Source: Salinicoccus sp. Bachu38 (GTDB lineage Bacteria > Bacillota > Bacilli > Staphylococcales > Salinicoccaceae). From it: a DNA stretch of 64,000 nucleotides. Shown here piece after piece: positions 7,930-15,770 of this stretch (its first letter is position 1; every line of letters begins with the position of its first letter). Location of the stretch: assembly GCF_038561955.2 (NCBI RefSeq), contig NZ_CP138333.2, forward strand, positions 2,170,001 through 2,234,000, written 5' to 3'. A program made the position numbers and the translations under genes. The notes beneath the pieces are model-generated. The model searched no databases and had not been told where the DNA came from. It saw nothing but the letters and a program-made list of their open reading frames with translations.

Positions 7930-9363
7930 GTGAAAAGCAAGGATTCAACCGAAGAAAACGACAGGAAGCGCGAGAAGAGGGGGTTCCGCCTGCCGGACGC
8001 CTATGCCATACTTTTTTTCTTCCTCGTCCTCGCAGCAGTCGCGACATACATAATTCCAGCCGGAACCTTTGAAACCGAGCAGTCTGCAGAAGGCATCGAT
8101 GTCATCGTCCCGGGCACCTACAGCATCATCGAATCGAACCCGGCCGGGTTCCTCGACATCTTCAGCGCAATTGTCGAAGGGCTCGTCAGTACAGCCAACC
8201 TGATCTTTCTCGTCCTGATCATCGGCGGCGTGTTCGCCGTCATCGAGAGGACCGGCGCCATCGATGCACTGGTAACGAAGATCATCCGCATCACCCAGAA
8301 TAAGGAATGGCTACTCATCGCCCTCGTCATGATCGTGTTCTCCATATTCGGCACGCTCGGCATCATCGTCAATGCAGTCATCGCCTTCATCCCGCTTGGC
8401 ATCATTCTTGCCCGCTCGATGAAGATGGATGCCATCATCGGCGTCTCCATCATCTATCTCGGTGCCTATGTCGGTTTCGGGGTGGCCATCCTCGACCCGC
8501 TCACCATCGGGTTTGCCCAGGAGATTGCTGAAATACCGCTCTTCTCCGGCGCACCGGAACGTGTCGTCATGTACATCATCACCCTTGTCGCGACCATGGC
8601 CTACGTCATCTGGTATGCGAACCGCATCAAGAAGGATCCGGAACGCGGTATATTGAAGGGCAATCCATTCCCGAAAAATCCGACGGAAGGACAGGATCTG
8701 GGCAAGCAGGATATGAAACTGAAGCATATCCTCGTGCTACTGGCCCTGGCAGGCGGCATCGGCGCCTATGTCACTGGCGTGTTCGTGGCGGAATGGAGCC
8801 TCGGCGAGATGTCCGCCGTATTCCTCGTCATCATGGTGGCCACGGCCATCATCGGCAGGATTCATGTGAACGAAATGATCTCCACTTTCATCGAAGGAGC
8901 AAACACCGTACTCTACGGCGCACTCATCATCGGGATGGCCCGCTCAATCGTGGTGCTGCTCGAGCAGGGCATGATCCTCGACAGCATCGTCAACTTCATG
9001 GCCATCATCATGGACCCCTTCTCCAGCACAATGGGGGCCATCATGATGTTCATCGCCAACGGCCTGTTCAACCTGATCGTCACTTCCGGCAGTGGCCAGG
9101 CGGCCATCGTCATGCCGATCATGGCACCGCTTGCCGACATCATGGACTTTCCACGCCAGATCGCCGTACAAGCCTATACGATGGGTGATGGCTTCACCAA
9201 CATCATCACCCCGCTATCGGGCGTACTGATGGCAAACCTTGCCATCGCAGGCGTCCCGTACACCAAATGGTTCAGGTTCGCCCTGCCGCTTGTACTTATG
9301 TGGTATGTCCTCGGCATTATCTATATAATTGTACTTGTAGCAATCAACTGGGGTCCAGTATAG
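7930..9363 (+). CDS. YfcC family membrane transporter
   Basis: Secondary transporter of about 477 residues with 11-13 hydrophobic helices, of the YfcC/arginine-ornithine antiporter-like group of the ion transporter superfamily. The N-terminal segment RLPDAYAILFFFLVLAAVATY and the motif IPAGTFE are typical. Near the C-terminus, NLIVTSGSGQAAIVMPIMAP is the characteristic conserved re-entrant segment. I choose the GTG at 7930, 9 bp after AGGGGG; the TTG at 7924 is too close to that site. The stop is 11 bp before the racemase-like gene, so uptake of an amino acid, peptide or acyl-amino acid followed by enzymatic conversion is a reasonable inference. The substrate is not known. Confidence 0.85.
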   Translation: MKSKDSTEENDRKREKRGFRLPDAYAILFFFLVLAAVATYIIPAGTFETEQSAEGIDVIVPGTYSIIESNPAGFLDIFSAIVEGLVSTANLIFLVLIIGGVFAVIERTGAIDALVTKIIRITQNKEWLLIALVMIVFSIFGTLGIIVNAVIAFIPLGIILARSMKMDAIIGVSIIYLGAYVGFGVAILDPLTIGFAQEIAEIPLFSGAPERVVMYIITLVATMAYVIWYANRIKKDPERGILKGNPFPKNPTEGQDLGKQDMKLKHILVLLALAGGIGAYVTGVFVAEWSLGEMSAVFLVIMVATAIIGRIHVNEMISTFIEGANTVLYGALIIGMARSIVVLLEQGMILDSIVNFMAIIMDPFSSTMGAIMMFIANGLFNLIVTSGSGQAAIVMPIMAPLADIMDFPRQIAVQAYTMGDGFTNIITPLSGVLMANLAIAGVPYTKWFRFALPLVLMWYVLGIIYIIVLVAINWGPV

Positions 9364-9374
9364 GAGGAAGATCA

Positions 9375-10514
9375 ATGAAGATTAAAGAAATAAAGCTGCA
9401 CCAGCTCCTGATGAAGATGAAGACGCCATTCACGACGAGCTTCGGCACACAGCAGGATCGCCACATCACGATCGTCGAAGCGATAGATGACACCGGCCGT
9501 TCCGGCTTCGGCGAATGCGTCTCTGGGGAAGATCCGCTCTATTCCGAGGAGTTCATGGATGCATCCATCATCGCGATGAAGAAATATTTCGCACCGCTCA
9601 TCATCCATGAGGAGATCGACCACCCGGATGATGTATGGGAACGGTTCAAACCGTTCAAGAGGAACAACATGGCCAAATCCGCAATCGAAGGAGCCGTCTG
9701 GGACCTCTATGCCAAGCAGAATGACATGACGCTTGCCGAAGTCATCGGAGGCAAAAAGCAGAAGGTCGAAGTCGGCGTTTCTTTAGGCCTCGAAGATACG
9801 GATGAACTGCTGCTGGAAAAAGTGAAGGAGAAGGTCGACGAAGGCTATAAGCGGATTAAAGTGAAGATCAAACCCGGACGCGACGTGGAAATGATCCGCA
9901 AGATCAGGGAGCGCTTCGGCGACATCCCGCTCATGGTGGATGCGAATTCCGCCTACACACTTGATGATATGAATACACTGCAGGCACTCGATGAATTCAA
10001 CCTGATGATGATCGAACAACCGCTCGCTGCCGGCGACCTCATCGACCATGCCAAACTGCAGAAGGAAATCAGCACGCCGGTATGCCTCGATGAAAGCATC
10101 GACTCCTATGAAGCCGCAAGCGGCGCCATCGAACTCGGCAGCTGCCGGATCATCAACGTAAAAGTCGGTCGTGTCGGTGGCATCACCCAATCCAAAAAGA
10201 TCCACGACCTGGCAGCACAGCATGACATGCCACTTTGGTGCGGCGGTATGCTCGAAGCAGGCGTTGGACGCCTGCACAACATCGCCATCACGACACTCGG
10301 CAACTTCACCCTGCCGGGCGATACTGCTTCTTCCAGCCGGTACTGGTATGAAGACATCATCACACCGGAAGTCGTTGCCGAAGATGGCATCGTGGAAATC
10401 AGCAAGGAACCGGGAATCGGTGCTGAAGTCGACTTCGGCAAAATGGAACAGTATCTCCAGAAGACGGACTCCATTACAGAAGAGGACACCGTCGATATGA
10501 TTTTCTATGATTGA
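9375..10514 (+). CDS. N-acylamino-acid racemase / o-succinylbenzoate synthase-like enolase-superfamily enzyme
   Basis: 379-residue enzyme of the muconate-lactonising subgroup of the enolase superfamily. The KxK catalytic motif (RIKVKIKPG), the metal ligands (Asp in LMVDANSAY, Glu in MMIEQPL, Asp in CLDES) and the second catalytic Lys (NVKVGRVGG) are all present. The C-terminal GGMLEAGVGRLHN and FTLPGDTASSSRYW are signatures of the NSAR/OSBS family. No other menaquinone genes are near; instead it follows a transporter gene by 11 bp and faces an M20D amidohydrolase, which favours N-acylamino-acid racemisation over menaquinone synthesis. The start ATG at 9375 has GGAGG 9 bp upstream; a longer upstream frame overlaps the transporter gene and is rejected. 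Confidence 0.85.
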   Translation: MKIKEIKLHQLLMKMKTPFTTSFGTQQDRHITIVEAIDDTGRSGFGECVSGEDPLYSEEFMDASIIAMKKYFAPLIIHEEIDHPDDVWERFKPFKRNNMAKSAIEGAVWDLYAKQNDMTLAEVIGGKKQKVEVGVSLGLEDTDELLLEKVKEKVDEGYKRIKVKIKPGRDVEMIRKIRERFGDIPLMVDANSAYTLDDMNTLQALDEFNLMMIEQPLAAGDLIDHAKLQKEISTPVCLDESIDSYEAASGAIELGSCRIINVKVGRVGGITQSKKIHDLAAQHDMPLWCGGMLEAGVGRLHNIAITTLGNFTLPGDTASSSRYWYEDIITPEVVAEDGIVEISKEPGIGAEVDFGKMEQYLQKTDSITEEDTVDMIFYD

Positions 10515-10527
10515 TTATTGGAACAAG

Positions 10528-10568
10528 AAAAGAACACGGATGGTGCATGCACCATCCGTGTTCTTTTT
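10528..10568. terminator. Strong palindromic terminator
   Basis: Perfect 20-bp arms centred between 10547 and 10548 (core CACGGATGGTGCATGCACC), ending in a T run on the + side. The symmetry and A-rich left flank allow action in both directions. Confidence 0.9.
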
Positions 10569-10593
10569 GTACTGGGTGATTGATGAGTGGACT

Positions 10594-10657
10594 CCCAACT
10601 CGCAGTCGTTTCTGCTGCGGTTGTGAATTAGACCCCCAACTTGCAGTCGTTTTCCTG
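10594..10657. repeat. Two-copy tandem intergenic repeat, STAR-like
   Basis: Two copies with core CCCAACTYGCAGTCGTTT start at 10594 and 10635 (41-bp period), each continuing into a CTG. On the minus strand the core reads TGCAAGTTGGG, which resembles the unit between GC-rich STAR-type repeats of staphylococcal intergenic DNA as I remember it. The repeat lies between a terminator and the 3' end of the lysE-like gene, and would be in the 3' UTR of that leftward transcript. Confidence 0.55.
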
Positions 10658-10679
10658 CCATGGCGCGTTGACACGTTTC

Positions 10680-11309
10680 CTAGGCTTCCAATGCCGTCCT
10701 GATGCCGAAGAGGATCAGGACCACACCGGCGCCTTTGGCGAGCCAATTCTGGAAGGTTCTGCTTTTGAGCCATCTCTTCATTATGTTGACAAGTTCGACG
10801 ACCACCAGGAACCACACTGTAGAAATGCCGATCAGTATGCCGGCGAGTATGACCAGCTGCTGGTTCTCCCCGATGCTGCCGCCGACTGTCATGAACTGCG
10901 GCATGATCGTAATATAGAGCAGCAGGACTTTCGGGTTGAAGATGTTGCTGATGAGCCCCTGCCTGAAGGACGCCTTCACATATCCCCTCACCGTGCGACT
11001 TCCGTCCTTCAGATCATCCATCGAGACGAGCTGCCCGGCTGTGAAGCTTTTGATGCCTATGTAGACGAGGTAGGCTGCACCGATGTATTTTATTGTGCTG
11101 AATAAAAGGATCGAGTTCGCAATGACGACCGCCAGGCCAATGACTGCTATGAATGTCCAGAACAGATGGCCGAGAATGATGCCGAGGATCGTCACCCTTC
11201 CGGCACCACTGCTGTAGTTCAGCGTATTCTTCATGATGATCATCATATCCGCGCCCGGCAGCATGGCCAGCACGAGCACGACTGTACTGTATGCGAGCAG
11301 ATTATCCAT
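10680..11309 (-). CDS. LysE/RhtB family amino-acid exporter
   Basis: 209-residue membrane protein with about six helices. The N-terminal LPGADMMIIMKNTLNYSSGAG is the classic LysE-family signature (normally PGP; here PGA) followed by GILGH-like residues in helix 2. It probably exports an amino acid or a small polar metabolite with the proton gradient. The start has AGGGGGT upstream. It lies 11 bp after the metallophosphoesterase gene, so both are likely on one message. Substrate unknown. Confidence 0.85.
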   Translation of the reverse strand: MDNLLAYSTVVLVLAMLPGADMMIIMKNTLNYSSGAGRVTILGIILGHLFWTFIAVIGLAVVIANSILLFSTIKYIGAAYLVYIGIKSFTAGQLVSMDDLKDGSRTVRGYVKASFRQGLISNIFNPKVLLLYITIMPQFMTVGGSIGENQQLVILAGILIGISTVWFLVVVELVNIMKRWLKSRTFQNWLAKGAGVVLILFGIRTALEA

Positions 11310-11320
11310 TGCGTCACCCC

Positions 11321-12160
11321 CTATTTTCTTTTCAGTTCCATCACGACAATTTCAGGATGGTTGAATATGCGGAATGGGAACCGGCTGTTTCCGAGCCCTC
11401 GGCTTACAACCATGCGCGTACCATTCCTCTCATGGATGCCTTCAGTGTATTTCGGCAGGACCCCCTGGTGCGGTGCATAAAGACCTTTGACGATCGGCAG
11501 CCGGATCTGTCCGCCATGCGCGTGTCCGGTGAATACAAGGTCTACCGGATATTTGCCGTATATATGAAGCAGTTCCGGACGGTGGGAGAGTACGATGGTG
11601 AAGCGGTCGCCCTTTCCTTCGAGACGGTGTTCGAGATCCATTTCAAAGTCTTCCACCACCTGATGGTCCCCGTCCTCTCCGTAGAACCATAGATCCTCCA
11701 TGCCGATCAGCCGGATATACTCATTGCCGATATAGAGGCGGTCGTTGCACTTGCTGATGTTTTTCATACCCGATACTTCAATCGCCTGCTCCAGCTTATG
11801 GAATCTTTTGTAGTGGGCTTCATGGTTTCCCGTCACGTAATAGGTCGGCAGAATTTCCACCAGCTGCCTGACCAGATTCATGGAACGCCGGAAGTTGGGC
11901 GTACGCCGGTCGACGATGTCGCCGGTAACGAATATCACATCTCCATCGATTTTTCTGATCTTCCTGATCAGTTTGGAAGAGCGCCAGCCGAACCAGCCGT
12001 TATGGAAATCCGAGACCTGGATGATCTTATAGCCATCAAATGCATACGGTACATGCCTGGACTCATGTGTGTAGTATGTAGTGACAATATCCTTATCCTC
12101 TTTATATAAAAAGCGTGCCAATGCTATAAAAAATCCTAACAGGATTTGAGAGATCCTCAT
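11321..12160 (-). CDS. Calcineurin-like metallophosphoesterase, YkuE/YaeI-like
   Basis: 279-residue protein with an N-terminal hydrophobic segment (MRISQILLGFFIALARFLY) that probably anchors it to the membrane. All dimetal motifs are visible in order: DFH (Asp51, His53), GDIVDRR, GNHEAHY, SHRPE and GHAHGGQ. Family members act on membrane-associated phosphoesters, for example UDP-diacylglucosamine hydrolase activity in YaeI. I choose the ATG at 12160 with GAGGT upstream; the longer reading frame starting at 12217 overlaps a promoter. Its own TATAAT promoter lies at 12186-12191. Confidence 0.85.
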   Translation of the reverse strand: MRISQILLGFFIALARFLYKEDKDIVTTYYTHESRHVPYAFDGYKIIQVSDFHNGWFGWRSSKLIRKIRKIDGDVIFVTGDIVDRRTPNFRRSMNLVRQLVEILPTYYVTGNHEAHYKRFHKLEQAIEVSGMKNISKCNDRLYIGNEYIRLIGMEDLWFYGEDGDHQVVEDFEMDLEHRLEGKGDRFTIVLSHRPELLHIYGKYPVDLVFTGHAHGGQIRLPIVKGLYAPHQGVLPKYTEGIHERNGTRMVVSRGLGNSRFPFRIFNHPEIVVMELKRK

Positions 12161-12185
12161 ATGGTTACCTCGATTTTTTATTCCC

Positions 12186-12214
12186 ATTATAGAGCATATT
12201 GGCACGCCTTGAAA
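12186..12214 (-). promoter_or_regulatory. Promoter of metallophosphoesterase-lysE operon
   Basis: On the minus strand, TATAAT (12186-12191) with a weak -35 TTTCAA (12209-12214) at 17-bp spacing, 26 bp upstream of the chosen start. Confidence 0.55.
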
Positions 12215-12222
12215 CATATATC

Positions 12223-13074
12223 CTATTTTTCTTCATCTACATATTTGCCGTGTGAAGGCAGCGCGATTTCATCAAAGTTGTTTACCAGCTTTTCAAGTCC
12301 TTCACGCAGCTCTTCATCCTGAAGCGGTTTCCCGTGTCCGAATACTGCCGTCTTCGACTCGATGGACTGCAGTTTTTCAACCGACGCGCGGGCCGCTTCC
12401 CAATCCGTCGTGAAATATACCGGTGGTCCCTGGATTTCCTTCTTCTGGACCATCGTCTTGTAGAGGGAGTCCTGCTGGACGGTCACAAATGCATCACCGA
12501 CAATCAATGTGCCATCGGACGAGCGGTAGAGGGATACATGCCCGTCAGTATGTCCCGGTGTGTGGATCCATTCGAAACCGGGCATATGCGGCACAGTGCC
12601 ATCTGCCGGCAGCGCCTGCACATTATCGGCAAGGTCGATCGGCTCTTTCGGGAACATTGCGGCCGTCTTCGCCATCATGCCGCCTTCGACGGTAGGGTCC
12701 GGATCCGAGTAGGGCTTCTGTCCGGTCAGATAAGGCAACTCTATTTTATGAGCATAGACAGGAACGTCCCATTTCTCGATCAGTTCTATGATTGAACCGA
12801 CATGGTCGAAGTGGCCATGCGTCAGGATGATCGCTTCCGGCCTTGCCCCTTCTCCAAAACGTGTTTCGACCGCTTTGATGATTTCATCCGCAGAATCCGG
12901 CAGCCCCGCATCCACCAGCACAAACTGCCTTTCGTCGGGATGCCCGACCATGTGCACATTCACTATCTTGTTCGTGTAAGTGCAAAGATCCGGAAGCACT
13001 TCCGTTACATTGCCACTTTCCTTCGAATACGCGGGCACTTTCTTATAGTCGCTACCATACTGCATTCTACTCAT
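12223..13074 (-). CDS. MBL-fold metallo-hydrolase
   Basis: Metallo-beta-lactamase-fold hydrolase of 283 residues. The dinuclear metal motif THGHFDH (His86, His88, Asp90, His91) is followed by HTPGHTDGH, VGDAFV and FGHGKPL, completing the ligand set of glyoxalase II-like and lactonase-like members. GGAGG lies directly against an upstream ATG (13080), so the ATG at 13074, 6 bp further, is the better start. It is cytoplasmic, with no signal peptide. The substrate cannot be inferred; the relatively open sequence resembles generic thioesterase/lactonase members. Confidence 0.85.
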   Translation of the reverse strand: MSRMQYGSDYKKVPAYSKESGNVTEVLPDLCTYTNKIVNVHMVGHPDERQFVLVDAGLPDSADEIIKAVETRFGEGARPEAIILTHGHFDHVGSIIELIEKWDVPVYAHKIELPYLTGQKPYSDPDPTVEGGMMAKTAAMFPKEPIDLADNVQALPADGTVPHMPGFEWIHTPGHTDGHVSLYRSSDGTLIVGDAFVTVQQDSLYKTMVQKKEIQGPPVYFTTDWEAARASVEKLQSIESKTAVFGHGKPLQDEELREGLEKLVNNFDEIALPSHGKYVDEEK

Positions 13075-13227
13075 AATCATCCTCCTTGTATTTTAAAGTA
13101 TCCAACATACATTTACCCGGTATCGGTCCGTCTATTCCAAAAATGAAAAACCGTCCGTATTTAGCGGATAGACTCGCATATTTAACCATGTCCCGCATAT
13201 GGTAGAATGTATTCGAGGTGATAGGAA

Positions 13228-14169
13228 ATGGAAAAGATCAAACTCGGTGGCTCATCACTTGAAGCCTCCCGAATCATACTCGGCTGCATGCGCATCGCTG
13301 ATATGGGTGACCCTGCACTCGCCAGCCATGTCAACAGGGCGATAGAATCGGGCATCAACCTGTTCGATCATGCGGATATTTATGGCGCCGGGGAGTGTGA
13401 ACGCAAGTTCAGCAAAGTACTCGCTTCGGAAGTGGACCGTGAAGATATACTGATCCAGAGCAAGTGCGGCATCCGCCATGCCGGAGGCAGCAATAGGAAA
13501 GAAAACCCGTACTACGACCTGTCCAGGGGTTATATCCTGGAGTCCGTCGATGGGATCCTCGAACGGCTCGGCACAGATTACCTGGATCTACTGATGCTGC
13601 ATCGTCCGGATGCACTGATGGAACCTGAAGAAATCGCAGAAGCCTTCGACCGGCTGCATGACAGTGGCAAAGTCAGGCACTTCGGACTCAGCAATTTCCA
13701 CGCCACACAGTTCGACTTTGTTCAGAAGCATACGGACCATAAGCTCATCACCAACCAGGTACAGTTCGGGGTTGGCGCACCGCATATGGTCAACAGCCGG
13801 ATGCAGGCCAACACGCCATTCGAAGGGGCCGGAGACCGGGATGGCGGACTGCTCGACCATTCCCGCATGAATGACGTCACACTGCAGGCATGGTCACCCT
13901 TCCATTACGGCTACTTCGAAGGCATCATAATGGATGACCCGAAATACAAAACACTCAACGACGTACTGGAAGATATCGGCCACTCCCATGGACTGACAAA
14001 AAATGCGGTCGCTGTCGCATGGATACTCAGGCACCCGGCCAACATGCAGACCATCATCGGCACGACGGACACTTCAAGACTTGAAGACATCGCAAAAGCC
14101 GGAGATGTTACATTAACCCGCGAAGAATGGTACCGCATCTATAAGGCTGCCGGCCATATATTGCCATAG
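13228..14169 (+). CDS. Aldo/keto reductase (YcsN/YdhF-like)
   Basis: NAD(P)H-dependent oxidoreductase of 313 residues with a TIM-barrel fold. The catalytic tetrad is readable as Asp47 and Tyr52 (FDHADIYG), Lys79 (QSKCG) and His125 (LMLHRPD); SNF and the C-terminal IIGTTDTSRLEDI form the cofactor site. It probably reduces small aldehydes or ketones. GAGGTGA precedes the ATG, and TAGAAT at 13203-13208 is a possible -10. A strong terminator follows, so it is probably monocistronic. Confidence 0.9.
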   Translation: MEKIKLGGSSLEASRIILGCMRIADMGDPALASHVNRAIESGINLFDHADIYGAGECERKFSKVLASEVDREDILIQSKCGIRHAGGSNRKENPYYDLSRGYILESVDGILERLGTDYLDLLMLHRPDALMEPEEIAEAFDRLHDSGKVRHFGLSNFHATQFDFVQKHTDHKLITNQVQFGVGAPHMVNSRMQANTPFEGAGDRDGGLLDHSRMNDVTLQAWSPFHYGYFEGIIMDDPKYKTLNDVLEDIGHSHGLTKNAVAVAWILRHPANMQTIIGTTDTSRLEDIAKAGDVTLTREEWYRIYKAAGHILP

Positions 14170-14172
14170 ACC

Positions 14173-14210
14173 AAAAAATCTCCCGCCAGAAAATTGGCGG
14201 GAGATTTTTT
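14173..14210. terminator. Bidirectional terminator
   Basis: 16-bp perfect stem (AAAAAATCTCCCGCCA / TGGCGGGAGATTTTTT) with a 6-base loop, 3 bp after the aldo/keto reductase stop. The remaining 82 bases to the next gene hold nothing I can identify beyond a weak resemblance (GCAGTTGTTTT) to the repeat at 10594. Confidence 0.93.
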
Positions 14211-14292
14211 GCTGATCCACAGCAGTTGTTTTGCTCAACTCCACTTTGCCCGCAAACCAAGTACAGTTACGCCATAATCCTGCGCGACCAAA

Positions 14293-15276
14293 CTACTTCC
14301 GGTCGGCCGGATAGGTAATTCCTGCACTCTTCCGTGCCTTTTCGAAGGTTTCCATCACAGCCACTGAATGAGCGAGCCATTCGGCTGACACCTCGTGGTT
14401 GCCCGACTGGTACACCGCTTCAAAGTCTTCAAGTTCGGCAACCATGTTATTCGGATTCTGTCCGAGATCGATCAGCTCTTCCTCCCCATCGATCACCACT
14501 TCGACCGAGTCGATGATATTGGCAGAACCGTTGACCTTGATGTATCCCGCATCCCCTTGGAGAAGGACGCTGTTTTCGCTTTTTGTATCCTTCGAGCCGA
14601 TGCATGTGGCGACACTATCCCTATACCGCAGCACGCAGGCACCGGATGTATCGACGCCCCCTTCAAATCTGTTCGGGACATAGACGACCTCTTCCGGCCG
14701 GCCCAGCAGCCTGATGATGAAATGCAGATTGTAGATGTTGAGGTCGGCGAGCGCCCCACCGGAGAATTCCAGATTGAACACGTTCGGGACCTCCCCGGCT
14801 TTCAGCTTGTCATAGCGGCTCGAGTACTGGGAATAGTTGGCCTGGATGATTTTAAGTTCCCCCACCCTATGCAGCTCCCGCTCTATCGCCTTGAAATGCG
14901 GCAGATGGATGCCTGTTACAGCTTCGAACAGGAACAGTCCCATCTCCCTTCCCAATTCGATGAGTGCTTCGAGTTCCTCCACGGTGGAAGTGAATGGCTT
15001 TTCACATATGACATGCTTGCCCGCTTCAAGCGCAGCTTTCGCATAAGTATAATGAAGGCTGTTCGGCGAAGCGACATAGACCGTGTCATATCCCCCATCA
15101 GCAAGCATCATCTCTGCATCCGTAAAGTAGTTCTGGACCGCATGCTTCTCCGCGAACGCTTTCGCCCGCTCCTCCGTGCGTGAATGGACACCGTATATTT
15201 CTATGCCCTCGACCTGTCCTGCCGCCTCCATGAAACGGTCTACGATGAAACCTGTACCGATCGTTGCTATTTTCAT
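14293..15276 (-). CDS. Gfo/Idh/MocA family oxidoreductase
   Basis: NAD(P)-dependent sugar or polyol dehydrogenase-like protein of 327 residues. The Rossmann motif GTGFIVDRF is at the N-terminus, followed by VYVASPNSLHY and the family's central catalytic motif GKHVICEKPFTSTVEE with the Lys of EKP. The C-terminal half is the alpha/beta oxidoreductase domain. The ATG at 15276 has AAGGAAGGG upstream; a longer in-frame extension to 15327 runs into the cadC promoter region and is rejected. Substrate unknown. Confidence 0.88.
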   Translation of the reverse strand: MKIATIGTGFIVDRFMEAAGQVEGIEIYGVHSRTEERAKAFAEKHAVQNYFTDAEMMLADGGYDTVYVASPNSLHYTYAKAALEAGKHVICEKPFTSTVEELEALIELGREMGLFLFEAVTGIHLPHFKAIERELHRVGELKIIQANYSQYSSRYDKLKAGEVPNVFNLEFSGGALADLNIYNLHFIIRLLGRPEEVVYVPNRFEGGVDTSGACVLRYRDSVATCIGSKDTKSENSVLLQGDAGYIKVNGSANIIDSVEVVIDGEEELIDLGQNPNNMVAELEDFEAVYQSGNHEVSAEWLAHSVAVMETFEKARKSAGITYPADRK

Positions 15277-15325
15277 TGGAACCCTTCCTTTTCTAGTTTT
15301 TCTATAGTTTAACACACCATGCATC

Positions 15326-15345
15326 ATTCAAATATAAGCTTGAAT
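15326..15345. promoter_or_regulatory. Second CadC-like operator half-site pair
   Basis: ATTCAA-N8-TTGAAT inverted repeat overlapping the -35 of the cadC promoter. It resembles but is weaker than the site at 15372-15387. Confidence 0.4.
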
Positions 15346-15367
15346 AACAGCAGGAATAAGATATAAT
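15340..15367 (+). promoter_or_regulatory. cadC-cadA promoter
   Basis: TTGAAT (15340-15345), 16-bp spacer, TATAAT (15362-15367). Confidence 0.75.
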
Positions 15368-15371
15368 ATAA

Positions 15372-15387
15372 TCAAATGGTCATTTGA
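15372..15387. promoter_or_regulatory. CadC/SmtB-type operator
   Basis: TCAAATG-GT-CATTTGA is a perfect 7-2-7 inverted repeat covering the expected transcription start. It closely resembles the CadC operator of staphylococcal plasmid pI258, which also has TCAAAT and ATTTGAAT arms. Confidence 0.8.
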
Positions 15388-15401
15388 ATGAGGAGGATAC
15401 G

Positions 15402-15770
15402 ATGGAAATAAAAACATGCGATATAGAAAGCGTTGATATCAACAAGGTTTCCCGCGTGAAAGAGAGTATTGACGAGGATGCAGTGGACAAAGTGGCTGCC
15501 ATCTTCAAGGCACTCGGCGAGGTGAACCGTACACGGATCGTCAAGGCTCTGAGCCTGGAAGAGGCCCTCTGTGTATGCGATATCGCCACCATCATCGATG
15601 CCACCATCGCCACGACTTCCCACCACCTGCGCTCATTGCACAGACAGGGCATCATAAAATCAAGAAAAGAAGGAAAGATGGTGTACTACAGTCTCGACGA
15701 TGACCATATCCGACAGATTGTCAGCATGGCCTTCCTTCATCAGGAGGAGTTGACCCACCATGGCGAATGA
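15402..15770 (+). CDS. cadC: ArsR/SmtB family metal sensor CadC
   Basis: Winged-helix repressor of 122 residues. Cys6 near the N-terminus and Cys57 and Cys59 in ALCVCDIA correspond to the Cys7/58/60 set with which CadC binds Cd, Pb and Zn. The recognition helix region is TTSHHLRSLHRQGIIKSRKEG. The ATG at 15402 has AGGAGG 5 bp upstream; an in-frame TTG at 15384 lies inside the operator. It overlaps cadA by 11 bp, so the two are translationally coupled, and metal binding would release the operator just upstream. Confidence 0.93.
   Translation: MEIKTCDIESVDINKVSRVKESIDEDAVDKVAAIFKALGEVNRTRIVKALSLEEALCVCDIATIIDATIATTSHHLRSLHRQGIIKSRKEGKMVYYSLDDDHIRQIVSMAFLHQEELTHHGE

Noticed and set aside
9375-10514. 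Naming the enolase-superfamily gene menC
   Set aside because: Signatures cannot separate OSBS from N-acylamino-acid racemase, and the neighbours are not menaquinone genes.
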